Source: Oscillospiraceae bacterium
Lineage (GTDB): Bacteria; Bacillota; Clostridia; Oscillospirales; SIG627
NCBI GenBank assembly: GCA_015063605.1
Contig: SVTV01000004.1
Coordinates: 51,472-115,471, forward strand
Length of the DNA: 64,000 bases
Reading direction: 5' to 3'
This document shows positions 26,401 through 33,164 of this stretch, piece by piece. Each line of letters begins with the position of its first letter. Within the stretch, counting starts at the first letter, position 1. The notes beneath the pieces are model-generated. The model was not told the origin of the DNA. It saw only the letters and a list, made by a program, of their open reading frames with translations, and made no database searches. A program made the translations under genes and the position numbers.

Positions 26401-26757
26401 TCCGTCACATTGAACGGAGCTTCTCTCCTCACATCCACCGAAAAGATCACCGCAACGGCAGATCTCGACGGAACGATAACGCTCTCCTGCGAGAAGAGTG
26501 CCGATATCACGCTTCTTATCCCCAAGGATGCGGAAAACGTAAAGTACGGTGAAAGCTTGCTTACCGTAACAGACGGTTTAATCACCTTCACGGCTGAAGC
26601 GGGCGAAAGCAAAATAACCTTCGACATTCCCGAAGATATCGAAGCCGTTCCCGAAAAGAGCTTTTCCGCGCTTCTTATCGTCATTCCCGCGGTCATACTT
26701 GTTGCAGCGTCGGTAATAATCGTGCTTTTATTGAGGAAAAACAAAAAAATATCATAA
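23419..26757 (+). CDS. secreted, membrane-anchored heparinase II/III family lyase-like protein
   Basis: The 1112-residue protein has a signal peptide (MKKVTRILAFILSLILAIPF), a carbohydrate-binding-like beta domain at about 30-175, an alpha/alpha toroid with PRLFFTASEKDDFVKR through about 600, and the heparinase II/III domain marked by AGHAHRDANSFSIALNGAWI and GGHNTIAIDGMSQ (His and Tyr candidates) at about 590-720. A second beta domain lies at about 830-920, and a C-terminal helix plus RKNKK (1078-1112) anchors it to the membrane. Such enzymes eliminate uronic-acid polysaccharides (heparin, alginate, rhamnogalacturonan-like). The frame is open further upstream, but the ATG at 23419 has AGGT and the signal peptide. 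Confidence 0.85.
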   Translation: MKKVTRILAFILSLILAIPFFAFPVMGDEDSKEYILFESFEYPASRKTPPNNWSVYTGTAGYEFREDKPTHGTSYAVITDNSDTYGAGFRSNKIPVTPETYLLVSADVMLLEGGGGHVFIEVWDAANNRISCPTLEGAPIGEWKNLSGTVFLPEKAKFLSILLYSGGTDRGIAAYDNVRVKKVEEQDNVEPMTLAEDAKTHPRLFFTASEKDDFVKRSMDETVLYNKNTMKSYRETVLKNADKFISETQFALRYHEGYTVTFKSPTDMPGKMPNPPGYNASGGSSVYPYWTHLAEAIQERMETLSIAYAMTGDRKYADKAIVWAEKMLTWSVWSDPYYGTGSTSLDTCHITFGMCAVYDILYDILSAEDRKAIEEALIEKSMKKLYVDAHNLSTHNSQMLKCSALMTASCTIFEADEKLCTMYINKVKDYLTWYMDTVMSHPENEGLSYLSYTIDHMMIAFDRYSRAFGDLSFYENDFTNKFLMEWIVAAAENLNGVCANIGDCYAASSYFFVTASTVYKNTSSPLAAYYLTRNKSSSSNLEALLYTCNVTNADIPDEKYLAYYNPVIDWGVFRTGWSPSDPTMFIVSSQSKAGHAHRDANSFSIALNGAWIAAETGYRSYDGGDETEYSISGGHNTIAIDGMSQDLSAGGNLESRVLSPVFGMLQGSAEKAYSSDFALNSFERSFVMVGFDTPYYIIRDLLSSDKEHEYTWRLNTDKNTGVTIDGRSFDVKYTGASIGVDFAFDDALSIKNTKFKSTSHPVVDATSAKTKDHEFMAFLTPYMEGNIKYEFKNIGTNYTVKGEGAEAKQMTIDIFNTLLFRPKTLGDSVSFDLTVPFDGDYKISLKHLTGKSYGAVSLSIDGTEIGIADGYRDGYADAAVTDFENISLKGGQNCFTFTWCESAAAEADKYGFIHLELTSSSDAVPDITVKNSVKEENFSAARVSHSTGDIEDIIIFNDGSESVTWENASVDGSFGGVFGIANEKISGYVVENGTSVTLNGASLLTSTEKITATADLDGTITLSCEKSADITLLIPKDAENVKYGESLLTVTDGLITFTAEAGESKITFDIPEDIEAVPEKSFSALLIVIPAVILVAASVIIVLLLRKNKKIS

Positions 26758-26764
26758 AAACATA

Positions 26765-26853
26765 TTGCAATCTCCACGTTATATTGATATAATTAAGGCA
26801 GTACGTTTTTGACTTTGAGCCTTTGAGATCCGTACGGTACTTCAAAGGCTTTT
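26765..26853 (+). promoter_or_regulatory. promoter and hairpin leader of the GH4 gene
   Basis: TTGCAA (26765-26770), 17 bases, TATAAT (26788-26793). About 20 bases into the transcript a hairpin GCCTTTGA (26819-26826) / TCAAAGGC (26842-26849) is followed by TTTTATAAACTTTTAT. Because it lies between promoter and start codon it may be an attenuator, unless it ends read-through from the upstream gene. Confidence 0.55.
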
Positions 26854-26890
26854 ATAAACTTTTATATCCACGAGGAAAGGATTAACAAAT

Positions 26891-28213
26891 ATGGGAAAAA
26901 TTACATTTATGGGCGCCGGAAGCAACGTATTCGCAAAGAACGTTATCGGTGATACCCTTATGACAGAAGCGCTCAGAGATTTCGAAATAGCTCTTTACGA
27001 TATAGATGCGGAAAGACTTGACGACTCTTACAAAATGATATGCAATCTCAATTCCACCATCAACGAAAACAGAGCGACCATCAAGCAGTATGTAGGCGTT
27101 GAAAACCGCAAGGAAGCTCTCCGCGGAGCAAACTTCGTTATAAACGCAATTCAGGTAGGACGTTATGAGCCCTGCACGGTAACTGATTTCGAAGTACCCA
27201 AGAAGTACGGTCTCCGCCAGACAATCGCTGATACGCTCGGTATAGGCGGTATATTCCGCGGCTTGAGAACGATTCCCGTTCTTGCCGATTTTGCAAGAGA
27301 TATTGAAGAAGTATGCCCCGATGCATGGTTCCTCAACTATACAAACCCCATGGCTATACTCTCAGGCTATATGCAGAGATATACGGGTGTCAAGACGGTC
27401 GGTCTCTGCCACAGCGTTCAGGTTTGCTCCAGAGGCATTCTCAACGCTCTCAAGATACCCTATACAGAGCCCGTATCCGATGTTATCGCAGGTATAAACC
27501 ATATGGGATGGCTTCTTGAAGTCAAGAACGGCGACGGCACAGACCTTTATCCCGAAATAAGAAAGCGTGCAATAGCTGAATTGGAAAATCCCGCAAGCGA
27601 ATCTCATGACCTTGTAAGATACGAATACATCCGCAGACTCGGTTACTACTGCACAGAATCCAGCGAGCACAATGCGGAATACAATCCTTTCTTTATAAAG
27701 AGAGATCACCCCGAGCTTATCGACAGATACAAGATACCCTTGGATGAATATCCCCGCCGCTGCATCCATGCAATAGACACATGGGAAAACAAGCGCAAGC
27801 AGCTTCTCGACAACACTCTTACACATAAGCGTACAAACGAATACGCATCCAGAATAATGGAAGCCATAGTGACAAATGTTCCCACATTCATAGGCGGTAA
27901 CGTGCTCAATACGGGACTTATCGAAAACCTCCCCTCCGATGCGTGCGTTGAGGTTACATGTCTTGTAAACAAGAACGGAATCATGCCTTGCTGGCACGGC
28001 AAGCTTCCTCATCAGCTTGCGGCAATGAACATGTCAAATATCGGTTCTCAGCTCATGACTATCGAGGCTGCTGTTACATTGAAGAAGGAAGCTATTTATC
28101 AGGCAGCTATGCTCGATCCTCACACAGCGGCAGAGCTTACCATTGATGAAATAGTTTCTCTCTGCGATGATCTTATCGAGGCTCACGGCGATTGGCTTCC
28201 CAAGTACAATTGA
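26891..28213 (+). CDS. glycoside hydrolase family 4 protein (alpha-galactosidase/alpha-glucosidase type)
   Basis: The 440-residue protein starts with the GH4 Rossmann motif (KITFMGAGSNVFAKNVIGD) and carries NYTNPMAILSGYMQRY, GLCHSVQ (metal-ligand Cys and His near residue 175) and GINHMGWLLEV with the second metal-ligand His. GH4 enzymes cleave glycosides by an NAD-dependent oxidation-elimination route with Mn(II). The CHSVQ form is the MelA/AglA group acting on alpha-galactosides or alpha-glucosides, not the 6-phospho group (CN-x-P/I). It is therefore likely to act on unphosphorylated oligosaccharides in the cytoplasm. The ATG at 26891 follows AAAGGATT. Confidence 0.92.
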   Translation: MGKITFMGAGSNVFAKNVIGDTLMTEALRDFEIALYDIDAERLDDSYKMICNLNSTINENRATIKQYVGVENRKEALRGANFVINAIQVGRYEPCTVTDFEVPKKYGLRQTIADTLGIGGIFRGLRTIPVLADFARDIEEVCPDAWFLNYTNPMAILSGYMQRYTGVKTVGLCHSVQVCSRGILNALKIPYTEPVSDVIAGINHMGWLLEVKNGDGTDLYPEIRKRAIAELENPASESHDLVRYEYIRRLGYYCTESSEHNAEYNPFFIKRDHPELIDRYKIPLDEYPRRCIHAIDTWENKRKQLLDNTLTHKRTNEYASRIMEAIVTNVPTFIGGNVLNTGLIENLPSDACVEVTCLVNKNGIMPCWHGKLPHQLAAMNMSNIGSQLMTIEAAVTLKKEAIYQAAMLDPHTAAELTIDEIVSLCDDLIEAHGDWLPKYN

Positions 28214-28227
28214 TCGGTAGTACAGTC

Positions 28228-28647
28228 ATGATAAACAAGATCAAGGATATATTTCTGACCATGGGGCTTACCTTCACGGGTATAGTATACGCTCTTACCT
28301 TCACGAGAACGTTCATCGAGAGCAAGAAGGAGAATTTTCTCGGTACGAATCAGCTTTCATGCATTCTGCTTTTCGCCTTTCTCCTGGGTCTTTGCTCCCT
28401 TATCCGATATATACCCAAGGTTCCGGGCGGTTTAAAGAGGCTTATACATTTTGTGCTTTCATCACTTGCATTCTTTTTATGCATTATCGTTCTCACGGAC
28501 CTTATGCAGACTCCCATATTCATTTTCTTCGGATTGCTGCTATATACGGTATCCTATCTTGTAGTATGCGGAGTAAAAGCACTGATAAACCACATTATTG
28601 CCAGAGCCGCATCCCGCTCAAGAGAAGACTCCATGTTCGAAAACTGA
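28228..28647 (+). CDS. small four-helix membrane protein, DUF3021-like
   Basis: The 139-residue protein has four hydrophobic segments (about 8-28, 42-62, 72-92, 95-118) and a polar C-terminus. Size, topology and the ending (IFFGLLLYTVSYLVVCGVKA) are DUF3021-like, though I cannot confirm the family. The ATG at 28228 is chosen because it is the first after the GH4 stop (15 bp); no strong ribosome site is visible, so translation may be coupled to GH4. Function unknown. A terminator at 28703-28726 closes the unit. Confidence 0.6.
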   Translation: MINKIKDIFLTMGLTFTGIVYALTFTRTFIESKKENFLGTNQLSCILLFAFLLGLCSLIRYIPKVPGGLKRLIHFVLSSLAFFLCIIVLTDLMQTPIFIFFGLLLYTVSYLVVCGVKALINHIIARAASRSREDSMFEN

Positions 28648-28702
28648 ATAAACTGCCCATGTCATATTAATGCTTGACAAAGGCTCAAAAATCTGAAATG
28701 TT

Positions 28703-28726
28703 ACGGGAGTCGTTTCCGACTCCCGT
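28703..28726 (+). terminator. hairpin terminator before the ABC transporter gene
   Basis: ACGGGAGTCG / CGACTCCCGT (10-bp stem, TTTC loop) followed by TAAAAATTATT. It ends only 17 bases ahead of the ABC transporter ATG, leaving little room for a ribosome site. Confidence 0.75.
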
Positions 28727-28743
28727 TAAAAATTATTACACAT

Positions 28744-31074
28744 ATGAACACATTGGGAAAAATACCCGATACCGCCGTATCGCTTCTTGAAGCAAAGGGG
28801 ATTTCAAAGGATGATATCCTGCTTATAACAAAGTCGGATATGTCATATGACATGACTCTCTGCGATTGCTATGCGGTACTTACAAAAGAAGCGGTAGTCA
28901 TCCTCGCTGTGGGGGAGACCATACAAAGAGACGAAAAGTCCGGATTCTTTACCCCCAACAGAATAAAAAGCACCGTATTGGAATACGGATATAAATACTA
29001 CACCATCAAAGAACTGTCCGATATGAAGATAACGGACAACATCTCCTCGGGAAGATTGACCGCAAAGCTTGAAGACACCGAGGGAGCTTCCTCCGAGGAT
29101 AACAGGATAACCCTTTTCTATTTCACAAACACAAAAAAGAGCAACGTGCGTGTGTTTGCGGAGTGCTTCAAAAAATACAAGGAAACAAGCGAATTTCCCG
29201 AGGAGCTTTACAAAAAGCATACGGAAAGCGTTTGTCCCAAGTGCAAGAATAAATATCCCGACGGGGAAAAGAAGATATGTCCTCACTGCATGAGCAAAAA
29301 GACGCTTATCAAAAAGCTCCTCCCCTTCTTTTCCAAGTACAAATTCCAGATATTCCTTATCTTTCTGACTATCATTATATCCACAGCGCTTTCCCTTTTG
29401 TCACCGTACATCAGCGGAAAGGTATTCTATGATGAGGTGCTTACGGAATCGGGCAGTATGTACGGTAAGATAGGCACTATCCTTATCGTGATCGTTCTTG
29501 CAAATCTTCTTTCCCATCTCTTTTCCATGGCAAACGGTCTTATAAACGCCCGTGTTACGGCATGGGTAACATACGACCTGAAAAAGACGATATTCTCATC
29601 CTTCGGAAAGCTTTCTCTTGCATTTTTCACGGGACGCCACACGGGCGGTCTCATGACTCAGATAAACAGCGATGCCACATCCATTTATTGGTTCTTCTGT
29701 GACGGCTTTCCTTATTTCTGCATGAATATCATAAAGCTTGTGGGAATAATCATACTTCTTTTCACAATAGATGTGAAGCTTACTCTTCTCACTCTTGTTC
29801 CCATACCCTTGTTTGCTTTGGCATACAAGCTTGTGCTTAATGTTTTCAAAAAGCTTCATGCACGCAACTACTCAAAGAGAAGAAGCGTTATGTCCATCGT
29901 ATCCGATGTTCTGTCGGGCATCAGAGTAGTCAAGGCATTTTCAAGAGAAAGCACTGAGATCGCACGTTTTGATAAAAGGAACGTTTCATTTGCCGAATCC
30001 TCCCTTAAAATATCAAAGGTAGAAAATACCGTCTTCCCTCTCGTTTATTATCTTATCGGCTTAGGCTCATATCTTATATGGATATTCGGCGGATGGTCCG
30101 TAATAACTCACGGTGCCACCGGCGGTGCGGAGGGTATAAGCTACGGCTCATTGATGCTTTTCGTTTCGTATATGTCCATGGTAGTAGAACCGTTACGCTT
30201 TCTTTCGGATGTTTCGGGACACCTTGCGGAATGTTTCAATTCCCTTCAGAGACTTTTTGAGATAATGGAAGCCAAGGTAGACGTTGAAGAAAAGGAAGAT
30301 CCCATAGAGCTTACCGACATAAAAGGAAGAATCGAATTCAAGAGCGCTGAGTTTTCGTACACCAAGGATAAAAAGACTCTTGAAAATATTTCCTTTACCG
30401 TCGAACCCGGAAAGACGCTCGGCATAGTCGGTCACACAGGTGCGGGAAAGAGCACCCTTGCAAACCTTCTCACGAGACTTTACGATGTTGATTCCGGTGA
30501 GGTCCTTATTGACGGAGTAAACATAAAGGATATCTCCTTCCGTTCACTTCACGATGCCATCGCCATCGTATCTCAGGAAACATATCTCTTCCGAGGCTCT
30601 ATTCTCGACAATATAAGATATGCAAAGCCCGAGGCTTCTTACGAAGAGGTCATTGCCGCATCGAAGGCGGCGGGCGCTCATGATTTCATTATAAAATATC
30701 CCGACGGATACCACACAAATGTGGGAATGGATCAGAAGCAGCTTTCGGGAGGCGAAAGACAGCGAGTCTCAATCGCCCGTGCCATATTGAAGCAGCCGAA
30801 GATACTGATCCTTGACGAGGCTACCGCCGCAATGGATACACAAACGGAGCGAATGATACAGAATGCCCTTTCCGAGATCACAAAGGGAAAGACTACGATC
30901 ATCATCGCTCACCGCCTTTCCACATTGAGAGATGCCGATAATCTTATCGTTATCGAAAACAGGACCGTTACCGAAAGCGGCACACATAAGGAGCTTATAT
31001 TGAAAAAGGGCTCTTACTATAAGCTTTACAAGCTCCAACTTGAAGCTTTGAAGACAATAGGAATAACAGAATGA
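28744..31074 (+). CDS. ABC transporter, fused permease-ATPase, with N-terminal PH-like and zinc-ribbon extension
   Basis: This 776-residue half-transporter is about 200 residues longer than usual. Residues 1-~155 form an unusual beta-rich soluble region (DILLITKSDMS, YAVLTKEAVVILAVGE, ITLFYFTNTKKSNV) that resembles a bacterial PH-like domain. A zinc ribbon follows (CPKCKNKYPDGEKKICPHC, ~161-179), then six membrane helices (~195-480) and the ATPase: Walker A GHTGAGKST (~563), Q-loop SQETYLFRGS, signature LSGGERQRVSIA (~665), Walker B ILILDEATAAMD (~686), H-loop IAHRLST. It should export lipid, peptide or drug as a dimer. The ATG at 28744 follows a terminator hairpin and has no clear ribosome site. 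Confidence 0.9.
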   Translation: MNTLGKIPDTAVSLLEAKGISKDDILLITKSDMSYDMTLCDCYAVLTKEAVVILAVGETIQRDEKSGFFTPNRIKSTVLEYGYKYYTIKELSDMKITDNISSGRLTAKLEDTEGASSEDNRITLFYFTNTKKSNVRVFAECFKKYKETSEFPEELYKKHTESVCPKCKNKYPDGEKKICPHCMSKKTLIKKLLPFFSKYKFQIFLIFLTIIISTALSLLSPYISGKVFYDEVLTESGSMYGKIGTILIVIVLANLLSHLFSMANGLINARVTAWVTYDLKKTIFSSFGKLSLAFFTGRHTGGLMTQINSDATSIYWFFCDGFPYFCMNIIKLVGIIILLFTIDVKLTLLTLVPIPLFALAYKLVLNVFKKLHARNYSKRRSVMSIVSDVLSGIRVVKAFSRESTEIARFDKRNVSFAESSLKISKVENTVFPLVYYLIGLGSYLIWIFGGWSVITHGATGGAEGISYGSLMLFVSYMSMVVEPLRFLSDVSGHLAECFNSLQRLFEIMEAKVDVEEKEDPIELTDIKGRIEFKSAEFSYTKDKKTLENISFTVEPGKTLGIVGHTGAGKSTLANLLTRLYDVDSGEVLIDGVNIKDISFRSLHDAIAIVSQETYLFRGSILDNIRYAKPEASYEEVIAASKAAGAHDFIIKYPDGYHTNVGMDQKQLSGGERQRVSIARAILKQPKILILDEATAAMDTQTERMIQNALSEITKGKTTIIIAHRLSTLRDADNLIVIENRTVTESGTHKELILKKGSYYKLYKLQLEALKTIGITE

Positions 31075-31076
31075 AC

Positions 31077-31104
31077 AAGAAATCGCACGAGAGTGCGATT
31101 TCTT
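31077..31104 (+). terminator. hairpin terminator after the ABC transporter
   Basis: AAGAAATCGCAC (31077-31088) / GTGCGATTTCTT (31093-31104) with a GAGA tetraloop. The T-run lies inside the 3' arm, and the repeat array begins at once. Confidence 0.65.
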
Positions 31105-31107
31105 GGA

Positions 31108-31296
31108 AAGTTTGAATTTGTCCGCCATAACCTCGGCGGACATTTTGCTTCGCAAAAACATTCAAACTTCCGATTCGAGAGACTTCCGGGCAAAGTTTGA
31201 ATTTGTCCGCCATAATTCCGGCGGACATTTTGCTTCGCAAAAACGTTCAAACTTCCGATTCGAGAGACTCCCGGGCAAAGTTTGAATTTGTCCGCA
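31108..31296. repeat. ~85-bp palindromic tandem repeats, second array (about 2.2 units)
   Basis: The units begin at GTCCGCC 31120, 31205 and 31290 (truncated), giving an exact 85-base period. Each has the GTCCGCC...GGCGGAC hairpin and the TTTTGC-TTC-GCAAAA hairpin seen at 21912-22233, but a different spacer, itself an inverted repeat (TTCAAACTT...AAGTTTGAA). The shared part is the paired hairpins, so the two arrays belong to one repeat family with different spacers. Confidence 0.85.
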
Positions 31297-31302
31297 ACAA
31301 AG

Positions 31303-31334
31303 ATGAGACAATGCTTTTTACTGCACTGTCTCAT
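31303..31334. terminator. bidirectional terminator
   Basis: ATGAGACA (31303-31310) / TGTCTCAT (31327-31334) followed by TTTTATTT on plus; on minus it lies 17 bases past the end of the HExxH lipoprotein gene and is followed by CTTTGTT. Confidence 0.7.
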
Positions 31335-31351
31335 TTTTATTTATCCGATTA

Positions 31352-33067
31352 TTAAAACGAAGGGTCTTCCGTCGGTACAGCGATTATTTCATAATCCACA
31401 GACGCCGAACCGTTCTTAGTATCGTTTTTAATTTGTATATTTCTGCACGAGCTCACTCGTAATTCCGCCGTATTGACAATGGTCCTTCTTTCACAAGTAT
31501 CGCTTGTTATCGTAACAGTACAGGGAGCGGAGCATTTTACTATAATATCACAGTCATTCCGAGGCACTTCACGAATCCTGCCCGTATCGGGATAGCAGTT
31601 TTTATCTGATCCGCCTTTGATCGTTCCCGAGGACAAAACAACAGGCTCTGTGACCTCACCGCCCTTCTTGTAATATCCCGTCAGCTCCAACACCTCAATA
31701 CTTCCCTCCCCTTCAAGCTTGATATAGCTTACGCCCTCAAGGTAAGCCTTTTTTCCGACCACGGTATCGATCAGATAACCGTTTTCATCAAAAAGCTTTA
31801 TTACGGATTCTTTTGAAGCAACAACACTAAGATAGTCAACATTCCAATCCTTATACTCGGACAGATACCTTCTTGCCTCATCAATGTTTATATAAAGATC
31901 CTTATATTTGAATTCGAAATCCGCAATATTGGTTTCTTGGAACAACATTCCCATGTAAGGATATATATTTATACGGTCACATCCCGTCAGATCAAAAACA
32001 TAATTTGATCTGACAAGGTGAGCGGGATTAAGCTTTGCGACCTTCGGGAACAGTGCCTCATTATCTTTCACCCAATCGTAAAAATTCTCAATACATCCCG
32101 CTCCGTACTCCTCGGTAAAGGTTTCGTTTATCCACTTTTCCGTGCTGCTCAATCTGTATATATCGGAAGATATCTCTTTGTCACCGTACCGTGTAAACCA
32201 TTTATACGGGTCACCGTACGTCTTTTCCAGATATGTCATAAACATATATCCGACGGTATAGTTGTCATTCCCCTCGGAAAACAAACGGTTCTTCATATAA
32301 TACATAAGATCCTTTGAAATTATGCGCTTTCCGGGGTAAATATCATAAAGAGTACCTGCATGGGTATTCAGATAATACGCAAGCTCGGGATCATTTGCTT
32401 CCAGATATTTCAGAGTGTTGATCTCAATATAAGTTGCAAAGCCTTCATCGAGCGTTGAATTGAAATACAAAACAGCCCTTGAATCGATTTGTCCAAATCT
32501 CAATGCGTGTGCCAATTCATGAAGCAATGTGCTGCTGCCGCTCAATAAAAGCTTATCAGGGGTAATAAATACGAAATGTCTGCACTTGTCACCTCTTTTT
32601 GTCGTATATGCTCCCGCCACCGAATGGGGAGAAACTGTTGTGTGCTCCGCATCCGGATCCGTAACACTTCTCTTGTCAACCTTAACACAGATCTTTTCGT
32701 CTGTATATCTGTTGAATGACAGACCGCTTACTCGCTCTATGGCTCTGCATATCTTATCGGTCATTTCCGCAAGATCTTCAACAACATATATGTCCGGATC
32801 AATTTCATATATAACATATTCGGTTTCAATATATGTCAATTCTTTTGTAATATACCCTTTACGAAAATCGGGAGGCGTCTCATGTTCACGGGTCTTGCCT
32901 TCGTCTGCTGTCCCCCCGTTTTCATATGTATCCGTAACACCTGTGCTTACAGTCCCGGGTACACCGTAGGTCTCTGTATGATTTCCCGTTTCCGGGGAAA
33001 TGAAAATCCCGCAACTTGAAAGACATACTATCATCACCGATATTAAGCATATTAAAAGCTTTTTCAC
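31352..33067 (-). CDS. lipoprotein with HExxH metallopeptidase motif
   Basis: The 571-residue protein starts with GTG at 33067 (GGGAGGTGG ribosome site) and has a lipoprotein signal ending VCLSSC (Cys19), so it should be anchored outside the membrane. A peptidase core is suggested by STLLHELAHALRFGQ (H183-E184-xx-H187) and LDEGFATYIEI (Glu208), 20 residues after the second His, as in gluzincin zinc peptidases. A Thr/Gly/Glu linker spans about 20-75. The C-terminal 200 residues are beta-rich with no recognised motif. Target unknown. It is a single gene between two terminators. Confidence 0.75.
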   Translation of the reverse strand: MKKLLICLISVMIVCLSSCGIFISPETGNHTETYGVPGTVSTGVTDTYENGGTADEGKTREHETPPDFRKGYITKELTYIETEYVIYEIDPDIYVVEDLAEMTDKICRAIERVSGLSFNRYTDEKICVKVDKRSVTDPDAEHTTVSPHSVAGAYTTKRGDKCRHFVFITPDKLLLSGSSTLLHELAHALRFGQIDSRAVLYFNSTLDEGFATYIEINTLKYLEANDPELAYYLNTHAGTLYDIYPGKRIISKDLMYYMKNRLFSEGNDNYTVGYMFMTYLEKTYGDPYKWFTRYGDKEISSDIYRLSSTEKWINETFTEEYGAGCIENFYDWVKDNEALFPKVAKLNPAHLVRSNYVFDLTGCDRINIYPYMGMLFQETNIADFEFKYKDLYINIDEARRYLSEYKDWNVDYLSVVASKESVIKLFDENGYLIDTVVGKKAYLEGVSYIKLEGEGSIEVLELTGYYKKGGEVTEPVVLSSGTIKGGSDKNCYPDTGRIREVPRNDCDIIVKCSAPCTVTITSDTCERRTIVNTAELRVSSCRNIQIKNDTKNGSASVDYEIIAVPTEDPSF

Positions 33068-33101
33068 CTATTACCACCTCCCGTAAAAAAACATAAACAG
33101 T

Positions 33102-33149
33102 ATGTGCACCTATCCGTTCAAAAAAATATCAAAACCGACAGGTGCACAT
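33102..33149 (-). terminator. inverted repeat after the amidohydrolase genes
   Basis: ATGTGCACCT (33102-33111) pairs with AGGTGCACAT (33140-33149), with a 28-base loop that has an A/T run on either strand. On minus it lies just past the stop at 33165. Confidence 0.55.
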
Positions 33150-33164
33150 CTTATCCTTGAATCT

